Positions 1 through 7,650 of a stretch of DNA of 41,997 nucleotides are shown here, in pieces; position 1 is the stretch's first letter; each line of letters opens with the position of its first letter. The DNA comes from a virus. The notes beneath the pieces are model-generated. The model was not told where the DNA came from. It ran no database searches and saw only the letters and a program-made list of their open reading frames with translations. The stretch is from the IMG/VR virus record IMGVR_UViG_3300008120_000451, positions 1 to 41,997 of that record; one strand, given 5' to 3'. The translations under genes were made by a program, and so were the position numbers.

Positions 1-1482
1 ACCCTTGTCCATAATCATACGTAGAGCAACCTCTGTTGGACTTGGTGCATCCTGGTCTGAGAATCCGTGAGCACGTCTCCAAGTGTCGTAAGAAACTGCC
101 ATCTTCTCAAAGCCGGAGTCTGCATCCATTGCTCGGTCGTTACGAGTTGCAACTGCTGATGGGTCATACCAAGCAACAACTCTCTCGACTTCAGTGCGCG
201 AGAAGCCATTGGCTAGAAGATATGGACGTAAGTAAACAACAGTAATCGCGTCTGCAATTAAAAGCATAAGTGGCTCAATGTGAGCCTTGTAAAGTGACTC
301 GTCGATCTGAACCGCGTTTGAATACTTTACGTTTGCAAGACCAGTAACAATATCCTTAGGAACGTCGAGACCTTGCAGAATACGCTCTAGTACACGGTCA
401 GCACGTTGAACAAGAGTTGCATCGAATGAACGCTCAAACTTGAACTGCTTAATCTTGTCACCAAGTTCCGCAGGACCACGAATGATCAGAGGAACAACTG
501 CGGATGCAGAATCCTCGTCACGAATCGGAGTGGTCATCGCGTCGATTAGCTGGTCTTCAAATTCATCTGCCATCTCTTCTGGAGTTGGTTCAGCGGAAAG
601 ACCGTCTGCATCATCGTACGGATAACTAGGGTCCGGAGTTGCGGCTACGGACAGGCCATCAGGCAGATAGAGCGCACCAGCGTTCAGACGGGAACGCGCC
701 GTTGCACGGAACGTACGGTTTAGCAACAGTAGTTCTGCGCAAAGATCTAGAAGGCCACGTAAGCTCGAATCAGCTTCTTCAGAAAAACGTGGGTGAGCTC
801 GCCAAATACGTCCTACGAACGCATTTGGTGGAAGTTTGATTCCCATGCCTTTACCATTTGCTGTTCCTTGTAGCATTTCACGACGGGCAATAACAGAGTA
901 CTGTCCTTTGGTGTCAATCTGCAGTTCGTCAATTGATCGGATGTCCCAGCTTTCTGGAATTCCAGATCCTTGACGTTCAGGAATTTGTACTAGGTAGCAT
1001 TCGCCGGTAACAGATAGGTTTAGGGCGGCGTCACGCAAAAGACCAGCCTGGCCTCCGTATGCGGAGTCTAGACGTTGAATTGCACGTTCGGCTGCAGAAG
1101 CTAGACGTGCTTCAATTGCATCTGCGTTACGAATTGGAACTGGTGCTTCTGCTGGATCAATAATGACCGCAGCGTAAAGACGAATACGAGAAACAACGGA
1201 AGCAACGAGTGAGAATGCGTATTTGATTTCACCGATCGCGTCGTAGTATTCCCAAGCTTCAGACTGCCACGCAGAAGAAGATGCTAGACGTCGGTTTCTA
1301 AATTGCTCGGCTTCGGTTCTGTCGTTCAGTTTAATCTGAGCAGCGGCAGCAGTAAGTGGACGTGGTTGATTATAACTTACCGAGGTCGCCGGAATGTATC
1401 CGTACGGAATTGGTAGAGACGTAGGTGGAAGTGGCATCGAGGTATTGCGACTTCGAGCTGGTTCACGTCTGAAAACTGCCAT
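1..1482 (-). CDS. phage portal protein (3' end outside window)
   Basis: An uninterrupted minus-strand frame of 494 codons runs off the left edge, so the C-terminus is missing. It starts at ATG 1482 behind an AGGAG ribosome site. The protein begins MAVFRREPARSRN and contains stretches such as WQSEAWEYYDAIGEIKYAFS, LNLSVTGECYLVQIPE and VPKDIVTGLANVKYSNAVQI, which match what I know of actinophage portal proteins, the dodecameric ring through which DNA enters the capsid. It is the last gene of a coupled run with the DUF1360 and HTH genes. The large terminase lies upstream beyond the 1.1-kb non-coding block. The portal call is from recognised pattern, not alignment. Confidence 0.8.
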   Translation of the reverse strand, partial: MAVFRREPARSRNTSMPLPPTSLPIPYGYIPATSVSYNQPRPLTAAAAQIKLNDRTEAEQFRNRRLASSSAWQSEAWEYYDAIGEIKYAFSLVASVVSRIRLYAAVIIDPAEAPVPIRNADAIEARLASAAERAIQRLDSAYGGQAGLLRDAALNLSVTGECYLVQIPERQGSGIPESWDIRSIDELQIDTKGQYSVIARREMLQGTANGKGMGIKLPPNAFVGRIWRAHPRFSEEADSSLRGLLDLCAELLLLNRTFRATARSRLNAGALYLPDGLSVAATPDPSYPYDDADGLSAEPTPEEMADEFEDQLIDAMTTPIRDEDSASAVVPLIIRGPAELGDKIKQFKFERSFDATLVQRADRVLERILQGLDVPKDIVTGLANVKYSNAVQIDESLYKAHIEPLMLLIADAITVVYLRPYLLANGFSRTEVERVVAWYDPSAVATRNDRAMDADSGFEKMAVSYDTWRRAHGFSDQDAPSPTEVALRMIMDKG

Positions 1483-1505
1483 TGGAGGCTCCTGTAGTTA
1501 TCTAG

Positions 1506-1799
1506 TTAGTTGTCGAGCTTGTTAGTTACTAGACCTGCAATTGCAGAAAGGGCTAGCGGCAGCAAGCAAACAAACGTTACTGATGGATATATTGTATATG
1601 AAATAGTGACTAGTGATCCGAACCAAATGCTCATACACCAGTTGCATGTGAATAAATAGCCGAATGTGGTTGATGGTGGAAAGCGTTTCCACACACGTTG
1701 ACGTAGGGCATCAAAAATAACGTCGGTTGTAAATAGACGTGCAAGTCTAAACGTTCCGAGAGATAGAACTAAGAGTTGAATTAGGGTTAGATCGTTCAT
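1506..1799 (-). CDS. DUF1360-like small membrane protein
   Basis: A 97-residue protein starting MNDLTLIQLLVLSLGTFRLA. The pattern LGTFRLARLFTTD followed by GYLFTCNWCMSIWFGS is the signature of DUF1360, a small membrane family common in actinophages and Gram-positive bacteria, of unknown role. There are two to three hydrophobic segments and a CxxC-like CNWC. The ATG overlaps the stop of the upstream gene as ATGA, indicating translational coupling. A longer in-frame start exists but would lie inside the upstream gene. Confidence 0.75.
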   Translation of the reverse strand: MNDLTLIQLLVLSLGTFRLARLFTTDVIFDALRQRVWKRFPPSTTFGYLFTCNWCMSIWFGSLVTISYTIYPSVTFVCLLPLALSAIAGLVTNKLDN

Positions 1800-2164
1800 T
1801 GAGTAGGGTCCAGTATCGAGCTTAGAGTGCGGTATGGATTCCACGCACGAAGACGTGAGCCACAGCCGCAAGAGTTATCTTTTTGGAATGCAAGCATCTT
1901 ACCAGACGTCGTTAAAACGCGATATACGCCTGATTGAGAGTCTGCAGGAAAGTATGAAAGATACGTCTCGTGGAAGACGATCTGAGGGCCCTCTGGGGCA
2001 TCTGAGGCCACTGTGACGTGTGTGTCAGAGACTATTACACGGGTCGTAGAGACGTAGAAGGTTCCAAGGATGTGAGAGATTGGATTTAGCTCAAAGACGT
2101 CCCTAAGGGCACCTGCAGGGGCCGCAGAAAAGTGTGCAGGAAAGACATCGGCTAGTATTCTCAT
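1796..2164 (-). CDS. conserved phage hypothetical protein (CGCGSRLR motif)
   Basis: A 122-residue protein of unknown function. Its C-terminal stretch SCGCGSRLRAWNPYRTL resembles a motif seen in short proteins beside actinophage portal or DUF1360 genes. Its start overlaps the upstream stop by one base (TAATG) and its end overlaps the DUF1360 start (ATGA), so it sits in the middle of a translationally coupled set. No signal peptide or membrane helix is seen. Confidence 0.7.
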   Translation of the reverse strand: MRILADVFPAHFSAAPAGALRDVFELNPISHILGTFYVSTTRVIVSDTHVTVASDAPEGPQIVFHETYLSYFPADSQSGVYRVLTTSGKMLAFQKDNSCGCGSRLRAWNPYRTLSSILDPTQ

Positions 2165-2661
2165 TAGCTACCTAGTCTACGGGATATGGCTCGATGTGTG
2201 ACTCCAGCTGCCCTGGCTATGTCAGCAATCGAGACGTTGTTGGCTCGAAGATCTTTAGCCATTTGAGTGAAAAGGGAATTGGCTACAGACTCAGGAGAAG
2301 ATGACGCCATACCGGAACGGAAACGTCGGGCCAGGGGTGCTAGACGTCGGAGTTCTTCAGCGGTGATCGGAGGAACACCGGGGGATTTAGGAGTCTTTCT
2401 TTGATAGCCGTTGGCCGACGTTTTTAATGTTGGATCGGGAATAGGGACGTCGACGGTAACGTTTGGAGAAGGTCTATCCACCCAAGCTTTGACAGACGAA
2501 CGTCCTTTCGGTGGATAGAGAGCGGACCCGATTGCGGAAAGGGTCCAACCCCCACGAAAGAGTTGCTGAACTCGGAGGACTTTGTGATCGTAGTCGAGAG
2601 AGTTTAGAAAAAGGGTTTCCGTTTGTGGAAGCTTTTGATTACGAGCTGGACGTCTGGACAT
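2164..2661 (-). CDS. two-HTH DNA-binding protein, paralogue of the 6.1-6.7 kb gene
   Basis: A 165-residue protein. The N-terminal part (GGWTLSAIGSALYPPKGRSS) and the C-terminal part (VSIADIARAAGVTHRAISRRL) both look like helix-turn-helix segments, joined by a Pro-rich linker and an LAPLARRFRS segment. The same order, with similar linker and C-terminal HTH, occurs in the gene at 6105-6668, so the two are probably paralogues. It is the first gene of the portal operon, directly downstream of the non-coding block with the iron boxes. It could be a regulator or a small-terminase-like protein. Confidence 0.7.
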   Translation of the reverse strand: MSRRPARNQKLPQTETLFLNSLDYDHKVLRVQQLFRGGWTLSAIGSALYPPKGRSSVKAWVDRPSPNVTVDVPIPDPTLKTSANGYQRKTPKSPGVPPITAEELRRLAPLARRFRSGMASSSPESVANSLFTQMAKDLRANNVSIADIARAAGVTHRAISRRLGS

Positions 2662-2750
2662 GTGTACAGTTTATCAGAAGATGAGACATTGATTGCGGCT
2701 GTACTGTGCGTAAAAATGATACATTAACGTTTTTTGACTTTGGGCTGCGA

Positions 2751-2780
2751 GACGGCAACGCATGTTTTTCGCGTGCCGTC
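2751..2780 (-). promoter_or_regulatory. leader hairpin upstream of portal operon
   Basis: GACGGCA and TGCCGTC form a 7-bp stem around an A-rich loop about 90 bases upstream of the HTH gene. No U-run follows it on the minus strand, so it is more likely a leader structure than a terminator. Confidence 0.35.
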
Positions 2781-2815
2781 AAAACGTTTCCTGAATAATT
2801 CCTGAAAATCACAAG

Positions 2816-2834
2816 TTAGGTTAGGCTAACCTAA
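2816..2834. promoter_or_regulatory. DtxR/IdeR-type iron box 1
   Basis: TTAGGTTAGGCTAACCTAA is an interrupted palindrome with 9-bp arms and one central base, identical to the 19-bp consensus operator of the actinobacterial iron repressors DtxR and IdeR. It lies 155 bp upstream of the HTH/portal operon start. Confidence 0.8.
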
Positions 2835-2900
2835 GTTGTCTTGCGTGTAATGTGTGGGGGGTGGACGCAACTTCTAACGAACCAGACCAGACTTTATAAG

Positions 2901-2919
2901 TTAGGTTAGCCTAACCTAA
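2901..2919. promoter_or_regulatory. DtxR/IdeR-type iron box 2
   Basis: TTAGGTTAGCCTAACCTAA is a second perfect copy, with the opposite central base. It is therefore the same element inverted. Its centre is 85 bp from the first box, close to eight helical turns. Confidence 0.8.
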
Positions 2920-3000
2920 CCAACTACAAACCTGACCAAGCCAAGCAAGTCATTTGGATACAAACAAAGCAACCCAAGCAAGTAGCATAACTTCCAACAG

Positions 3001-3320
3001 ACTTCTAACGAGCTGAGCTACGAGCTGAGCTACAAGCTAGCTATGAGCTGAGCTAGCTCAAAGCTACGAGCTGAGCTACGAGCTGAGCTACAAACTTCTA
3101 ACGAGCTGAGCTGAGCTATGGGCTAGCTACTAGCTACGAGCTGAGCTTAGCTGAGCTATGAGCTACTAGCTATGAGCTGAGCTACGAGCTACAAGCTACG
3201 AGCTATGAGCTACTAGCTATGAGCTGAGCTACGAGCCGAGCTGAGCTACGAGCTGAGCTGAGCTATGAGCTAGCTACTAGCTATGAGCTGAGCTGAGCTG
3301 AGCTACGAGCTAAGCTAGCA
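3001..3320. repeat. AGCT (GAGCTGAGCTA) array 1
   Basis: An irregular array built from GAGCT, TAGCT and AAGCT words, mostly as GAGCTGAGCTA/C. I count about 48 AGCT tetramers in 310 bp, where about one is expected by chance. There are no unique spacers of constant length, so it is not a CRISPR. Several ACTTCTAACG words sit in its left part. No ORF makes sense here. Confidence 0.9.
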
Positions 3321-3417
3321 AACTATCACCGCATCAACTTACAAAGTTCTATGGTGAAGCAGTAGTGATTAGTAATGACTAACAAACTTATTCCTGTCCG
3401 TCTAAACAACACATACG

Positions 3418-3544
3418 GATCCAAATGATAATAAAGCAATGATCAAATAAGCAAAGGCAAATAAATAATTGATCAACAATGATCACAAAGAGAGATCGTG
3501 ATCAGCGATCATAAATAATGATCAAACCAATACAAATAACGATC
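3418..3544. repeat. GATC cluster between the two AGCT arrays
   Basis: Nine GATC sites lie in about 126 bp (3418, 3441, 3471, 3481, 3494, 3500, 3507, 3520, 3541), several as ATGATCA, in AT-rich sequence with ATAAATAAT words. This layout resembles an origin or partition site, but no initiator gene is visible in the window. No coding sequence is seen. Confidence 0.6.
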
Positions 3545-3559
3545 CGTATGTCCGTGTAT

Positions 3560-3714
3560 GAGCTGAGCTATGAGCTGAGCTATCCAGCTATCCGTATGAG
3601 CTGAGCTATCAACTTATAATGAGCTGAGCTATCCGTATGAGCTGAGCTATCAACTTATAATGAGCTGAGCTATCCGTATGAGCTGAGCTATGAGCTACAA
3701 GCTGAGCTGAGCTA
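3560..3714. repeat. AGCT array 2 with ATCCGTAT and ATCAACTTATA units
   Basis: This is a more regular array. ATGAGCTGAGCTATC is repeated, alternating with CGTATGAGCTGAGC and AACTTATAATGAGC units. It holds about 20 AGCT sites in 155 bp. It ends just before the terminator of the next gene. Confidence 0.85.
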
Positions 3715-3720
3715 TCCGTA

Positions 3721-3765
3721 TAAATAAATAATCCCCTATCAAGTTGATAAGGGATTATTTATTTA
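3721..3765 (-). terminator. hairpin terminator after the 3.8-4.1 kb gene
   Basis: AATAATCCC and GGGATTATT form a long stem around TATCAAGTTGATA, followed on the minus strand by a T-rich run. Confidence 0.75.
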
Positions 3766-3773
3766 GATACAAA

Positions 3774-4112
3774 CTAACCGAATACTACATCGCCAAACAA
3801 AGCAACTTGGATAATACAATCGGCGTCTTCGGCGTCATAATCAACATCGCTAGGGTCGCTAATAATCTGTTGGCATACTGCCTTAGTGTTGCTGTTGATA
3901 GATACTTCACCCGTAGCAAGTTTTTTGGCTGCGTCAAATAAGTCTTGATAGGTAATAGTTTTTGACGCCCAGCTCTCAACATACTCCGGCAATAGATACA
4001 CCTTATAAGTTTGGCTGTCCGGATTATGCTGACCCTTGCTGACCCAATAGCCAATCCAATAGCCACCATCGTCAATAATGTTCTCAATCAGTTCTGCTGT
4101 TTCTTGATTCAC
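3774..4112 (-). CDS. conserved actinophage hypothetical protein
   Basis: A 112-residue acidic protein with GTG start and the RBS GAAAGGAAA upstream. The stretches GGYWIGYWVSKG, TITYQDLFDAAKKLATG and ADCIIQVALFGDVVFG recall a hypothetical protein widespread in actinophages. No catalytic motif is visible. It is the last gene before the repeat block and ends at the terminator at 3.74 kb. Confidence 0.75.
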   Translation of the reverse strand: MNQETAELIENIIDDGGYWIGYWVSKGQHNPDSQTYKVYLLPEYVESWASKTITYQDLFDAAKKLATGEVSINSNTKAVCQQIISDPSDVDYDAEDADCIIQVALFGDVVFG

Positions 4113-4149
4113 TAGATTTCCTTTCAGTAGTGATTACTAGATAACTATA

Positions 4150-4377
4150 CTACGCTTCGCACTGCCAGCAAGCACAATCGTTATCCCCATAGAGATAAAC
4201 CCCGTGTTCGCAATAATCAGTATTACGCTTCTGCTCTAACGCTTCGCCCATTTGATCAATACTAATGAGCAACCTTTCACTAGCGTTGCCTAGTGATAGT
4301 TTGCGATACGCTTCTTCCAAAGCATAACGCAAGGTTTCAGTGGAATAGTTTTTGTAAGGGTTTTCGGTGTTAGCCAT
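4150..4377 (-). CDS. small hypothetical protein with Cys-rich tail
   Basis: 75 residues. I chose the ATG at 4377 because GGTGAG lies just upstream; GTG codons at 4386 and 4389 are alternatives. The start lies inside the upstream gene's 3' end (8-nt overlap, ATGGCTAA). The C-terminus CEHGVYLYGDNDCACWQCEA has four Cys and a His that could bind zinc. Function unknown. Confidence 0.65.
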   Translation of the reverse strand: MANTENPYKNYSTETLRYALEEAYRKLSLGNASERLLISIDQMGEALEQKRNTDYCEHGVYLYGDNDCACWQCEA

Positions 4378-4606
4378 TTTGCTCACCACACTTTCGGCAG
4401 TTAGTTTCTAGCGAATGGAAATAGTTTCCACATTGTTTTATTAGACCGAGCTTGGCTAATGTTCTAACTGCTCCTGCTAAACTAGCGACATTTTTACTAG
4501 CAACATCGTAAGGTCTAGCGTTAGCGATTTGCTCGGGTGTTCCAGCGTAGTTCCAACTAACAACATAGGTAAGCATTTTTCGTTGTTGCTGATTTAGTTT
4601 TAGCAC
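4370..4606 (-). CDS. small winged-helix-like protein
   Basis: 78 residues with GTG start after GGAAAGGGAA. The N-terminal QQRKMLTYVVSWNY and the LAGAVRTLAKLGLIKQCGNYFH segment look like a winged-helix fold, followed by CRKCGEQ. It is the first gene of a three-gene unit driven by the promoter at 4.64 kb. The DNA-binding role is inference. Confidence 0.6.
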   Translation of the reverse strand: MLKLNQQQRKMLTYVVSWNYAGTPEQIANARPYDVASKNVASLAGAVRTLAKLGLIKQCGNYFHSLETNCRKCGEQNG

Positions 4607-4635
4607 TTAGGTTCCCTTTCCGTAGTGGTAAGTCA

Positions 4636-4663
4636 ATGCTACTACATACAACCGACAAAGCAA
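4636..4663 (-). promoter_or_regulatory. cassette promoter for 4606 gene
   Basis: TTGCTT, 16 bp, TAGCAT, with the family context TTGCTTTGTCGGTTGTAT also seen upstream of the 20.4 kb gene. Confidence 0.55.
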
Positions 4664-4681
4664 GGGATTTATTCCCAGAGA

Positions 4682-6094
4682 TTATCTAACTTTAAAGATA
4701 CCTTTTCTGGATCCACCAGCTTCGCTTCCACGGGGATTAGGTATCTTTCTACCAGCAACCGATCGGGCTGTAATCTTTCCACCTGTAAATCCCGACGGGG
4801 GTTTGATAAGCAAGGCAGTTAGGGCGTGAACCAGGGCGTCTACCCTGTCCGGTGATTTGCCTTCGCCAGGTATCCAAGAATACATCTGGCTTTCCAATGA
4901 TCCGAGATAACCTATGTGGTGAACCCTACCCTGCTCATAAGCCAATGTGACGGGTTCTGCTCTCAAGGCCTTTCCGTATTTGGAATGGACTTCTAATACT
5001 TTTATGTTTGGATCTATTGTGTGGATCGCATTCTTCACCAATGCTCCACCTTGGTTCACTTCGGCTACAACAGGGCAACCCCACTTGCGAGCCATCTCTA
5101 CAACCTTGTTAGCCCAAACATCGGGACTTCCGTGAACACTTGCGTCTTCCAATACCCAAGCTTGACGCTTGTATAAATCTCTCTCAGCAGTAGACGAAAC
5201 TACGACAATCCCACATTCATCTCTCGGGTTCTCAGCAACGCTAGGGTCAACACCAATGATCCGTAATGGAACGCCAAGTGGCATAGCACCTTGACGATAC
5301 TGCTCAATCAGTTCTTCTGTCCACAAAGCACCCTCAACGCTATCTAACATCTCACCATAGATTTCTTGCTGAGCCAAGCGAGTTCCCTCATAAACACCCG
5401 TGATAGCGTCAAGATAAGCACTAGATAAGTTCCCTGAGTTGTCCAATGTAGACCCACGAGTAATAACTACACGACCCGTCTTCGCTTCTTCTATCAACTT
5501 GTAAAGCAATGGAACACGCTTCGGTGTTGTAGTGACCATAATCTTAGGATTAGATCCAAGACGAGTTCCAACACGCAAGTTATCAAAGGCAGTCATACCA
5601 GCTGCGTCTGGTGTCTGTCGCCAAGCAGCGATCTCATCTCCCCAAGCGTGAGTAAATTGTGGACCACGAAGCGAGTCTGGTTCATCTGCCGTGAAGCAAG
5701 TAGCAACATTTCCGTTAGGCCAAGTTAGTCTTCGCTTGGATGGTTCATACAAAGGTCTTTCACTAGGGGGAGTCACATTCATAATCCCCGACTCACCTTC
5801 TACGATTACATCTCTAACATCGGCAGCCGTTCTTGCGACTAATGCAAAGCGACGCTGTCCCGTAGTTGTATGCTTCGCTTCTTCACGAACCCATTCAGCA
5901 GCAGTTCTAGTCTTACCAGCACCACGACCAGCAATGTAAGCCCAAATGTTCCAATCACCAGCCGGGGTTTGCTGTTCAGGGCGACCCCAAGCAGACCAAT
6001 CCCACATAAGCGTTTCCGGATCCATACCAGCCAATACTCTTGCTTGTTCTTCCGGAGATAGCAAAGCTATCTGTTCCATTAGGGACTTAGCCAT
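4682..6094 (-). CDS. terL: terminase large subunit (DNA packaging ATPase/nuclease)
   Basis: The 470-residue motor that pumps phage DNA into the capsid. Walker A is GRGAGKT at residues 56-62 and the Walker B-like segment HAWGDEIAAW has D153 and E154. The C-terminal RNase-H-like nuclease shows IIGVDPS (D283), VVAEVNQGG (E345) and SPDRVDALVHAL (D419). Length and motif order fit the family. AGGAG precedes ATG 6094. Upstream is an HTH protein that may be the small subunit. Unlike most small genes nearby it carries several GATC sites. Confidence 0.95.
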   Translation of the reverse strand: MAKSLMEQIALLSPEEQARVLAGMDPETLMWDWSAWGRPEQQTPAGDWNIWAYIAGRGAGKTRTAAEWVREEAKHTTTGQRRFALVARTAADVRDVIVEGESGIMNVTPPSERPLYEPSKRRLTWPNGNVATCFTADEPDSLRGPQFTHAWGDEIAAWRQTPDAAGMTAFDNLRVGTRLGSNPKIMVTTTPKRVPLLYKLIEEAKTGRVVITRGSTLDNSGNLSSAYLDAITGVYEGTRLAQQEIYGEMLDSVEGALWTEELIEQYRQGAMPLGVPLRIIGVDPSVAENPRDECGIVVVSSTAERDLYKRQAWVLEDASVHGSPDVWANKVVEMARKWGCPVVAEVNQGGALVKNAIHTIDPNIKVLEVHSKYGKALRAEPVTLAYEQGRVHHIGYLGSLESQMYSWIPGEGKSPDRVDALVHALTALLIKPPSGFTGGKITARSVAGRKIPNPRGSEAGGSRKGIFKVR

Positions 6095-6104
6095 AAACTC
6101 CTAC

Positions 6105-6668
6105 TTACTCTTGGTCAATAATAACCCTGTTCTTATCTAGGATAGCAGAATACACTTGGCTCTTACCTGTCGTTTCTGTCTTATACCCGTATCTAGCAAG
6201 ACGGAAACGAATAGCCCCGTGAGTAATCCCTAGCAACTTGGCTAAGCGATACACCGAAACTCCTTCTACTTCTACTGCCTTGTTTAGCAGATACGAGTAT
6301 TCTTCGGCTTCCCTGCGATACTTCTTGCTATGAGAACGAACCTGTTGGGCTAGTGGTTGTAGTTCCACTAGGCGACTAAGCGTTTCATTACTAGGCAAGA
6401 TAATAACTCTTGTAGATTTCACTACTTCGGGGGCGATAGGTGGTGTTGGTAGTGGAAACTCAACTGCCTTATCGGTATCAACGCTAGATTTGGCGATTTG
6501 CCTTGCTCTCTCTCTTGTAATCTCAAACGCAACGCCAATGCTCTCAAATGTCCAACCTAGACCCCTTAGAGCCTTTACATAGGCATCTCTAAGTTCTCTA
6601 TCGGTGATACTTCTAGCAGTAGCGACTACTTCTTCGGGGATTTGGTGATTTTGCTTCACATAAGACAT
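6105..6668 (-). CDS. HTH DNA-binding protein, candidate small terminase
   Basis: 187 residues with two HTH-like regions, GWTFESIGVAFEITRERARQ near the N-terminus and GVSVYRLAKLLGITHGAIRF near the C-terminus. It ends 10 bases before terL, the usual position of a small terminase that recognises packaging DNA. It resembles the 2164-2661 protein in domain order. RBS AAAGGAGAAAGTT precedes ATG 6668. A terminase-small-like protein at 37-38 kb is the competing candidate. Confidence 0.7.
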   Translation of the reverse strand: MSYVKQNHQIPEEVVATARSITDRELRDAYVKALRGLGWTFESIGVAFEITRERARQIAKSSVDTDKAVEFPLPTPPIAPEVVKSTRVIILPSNETLSRLVELQPLAQQVRSHSKKYRREAEEYSYLLNKAVEVEGVSVYRLAKLLGITHGAIRFRLARYGYKTETTGKSQVYSAILDKNRVIIDQE

Positions 6669-6728
6669 AACTTTCTCCTTTTGTCGTGTGTATTTGTCTT
6701 TCTACAACATTACAAGATAATAACGAGA

Positions 6729-6758
6729 AATGCCAACTCGCAAATGCGAATTGGCATT
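6729..6758 (-). terminator. hairpin after peptidoglycan-binding gene
   Basis: AATGCCAA and TTGGCATT pair around an inner CGCA/TGCG stem. The T-run is weak. Confidence 0.5.
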
Positions 6759-6776
6759 CCTTAGTAGCGAACAGAT

Positions 6777-7301
6777 CTATAAGACTACTCTTACATTAGG
6801 ATCATTAGCAAAGATCAGCTCAAATGTCTCGGCGTTGATCACGCCATCTCCCACTAGGCCACGATCAGCCTGGAACTGAGCGATCGCTGATTTAGTTACA
6901 TCTCCGTAATACCCGTCTTTATCTTTCAGGGCTACAACATAACCAAGTTCATACAATCTTCGTTGTAAGTGGTGGATCGTTAGCGACTTGCGATTGTAGA
7001 TGTTCTTGTAGATACACTTGTCCAAGAACACTTCATCAACTACGCCTAGTCCAACCACAGCTGGCCCTGCCGGGACAACTTCTTCTTGCTTGATAGGTGG
7101 AGCCGGAGTTGGAACCATACCACCATCCGTGATCTCAATAACCGGAGCGATCTTTACCGGAATAGGATCTGGATCTACAACCGGCTCTTCTACCGGATCT
7201 ACGACAGGTTCTTCTACCGGATCTTGATCAACAACCGGCTCTTGATCTACAACAAGATCATTAGTTAGATCCGGATCTTTATTTTCTTTATTATTTGCCA
7301 C
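6777..7301 (-). CDS. peptidoglycan-binding domain protein with acidic repeat linker
   Basis: 174 residues from GTG 7301, chosen because GGAGAAA lies six bases upstream; a TTG at 7313 has no such site. Residues about 10-45 are repeats of DQDPVEEPVVDP type. The C-terminal 65 residues (HHLQRRLYELGYVV, YYGDVTKSAIAQFQ, DGVINAETFELIF) are a classic PG_binding_1 domain. It has no catalytic domain or signal peptide. It follows three tiny membrane proteins, so it may belong to a lysis cassette. It is rich in GATC, unlike most neighbours. Confidence 0.8.
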   Translation of the reverse strand: MANNKENKDPDLTNDLVVDQEPVVDQDPVEEPVVDPVEEPVVDPDPIPVKIAPVIEITDGGMVPTPAPPIKQEEVVPAGPAVVGLGVVDEVFLDKCIYKNIYNRKSLTIHHLQRRLYELGYVVALKDKDGYYGDVTKSAIAQFQADRGLVGDGVINAETFELIFANDPNVRVVL

Positions 7302-7325
7302 TGATTTCTCCAATCTAATAAATGA

Positions 7326-7487
7326 TTACGCTCGCTGGGCAAGCAGAGCAAGTGAAATGCTTCCAAGACCTAAGACAACTGCGACAGCTGGATTAAAGAA
7401 CGCAACGATCACAGCCAATCCTAGAAATACAACAGAAAAAATGGCCGGCCACACCAAATCACGCAACCGGATAAGCCAACTAGACAT
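7326..7487 (-). CDS. 53-aa membrane protein
   Basis: Starts MSSWLIRLRDLVWPAIF and has two hydrophobic stretches (AIFSVVFLGLAVIVAF and AVAVVLGLGSISLALLA) with a basic N-terminus. It is three bases from the upstream stop and directly before the peptidoglycan-binding gene. A holin-like role is possible from size and place but not shown. Confidence 0.7.
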   Translation of the reverse strand: MSSWLIRLRDLVWPAIFSVVFLGLAVIVAFFNPAVAVVLGLGSISLALLAQRA

Positions 7488-7488
7488 A

Positions 7489-7650
7489 CTAATCTTCTTT
7501 CTTCGGGGAAACTACCCCAAGTAGAGTTTGTGGCTCCGGATCATTCTTCCGGGCCATACGATCAGCATACAGGAATAAGATCCCATAAGAGATCCCATTG
7601 ATCAATAAGATCGATCCAATGATCGCAAGTAAAAACCATAAAAGTTCCAT
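7489..7650 (-). CDS. 53-aa single-span membrane protein
   Basis: Starts MELLWFLLAIIGSILLINGI, one membrane helix with N-terminus out or in uncertain, then a charged tail DRMARKNDPEP. Its ATG overlaps the upstream stop (TAATG), so the two are coupled. Part of the three-gene membrane set before the peptidoglycan-binding protein. Confidence 0.7.
   Translation of the reverse strand: MELLWFLLAIIGSILLINGISYGILFLYADRMARKNDPEPQTLLGVVSPKKED

Noticed and set aside
3001-3320. Similarity to mammalian immunoglobulin switch GAGCT repeats
   Set aside because: The pentamer match is striking but there is no G-rich strand asymmetry and no biological link; treated as coincidence.
3001-3714. CRISPR array
   Set aside because: The repeats are short, irregular and contiguous, without unique spacers of constant length or a nearby cas gene.
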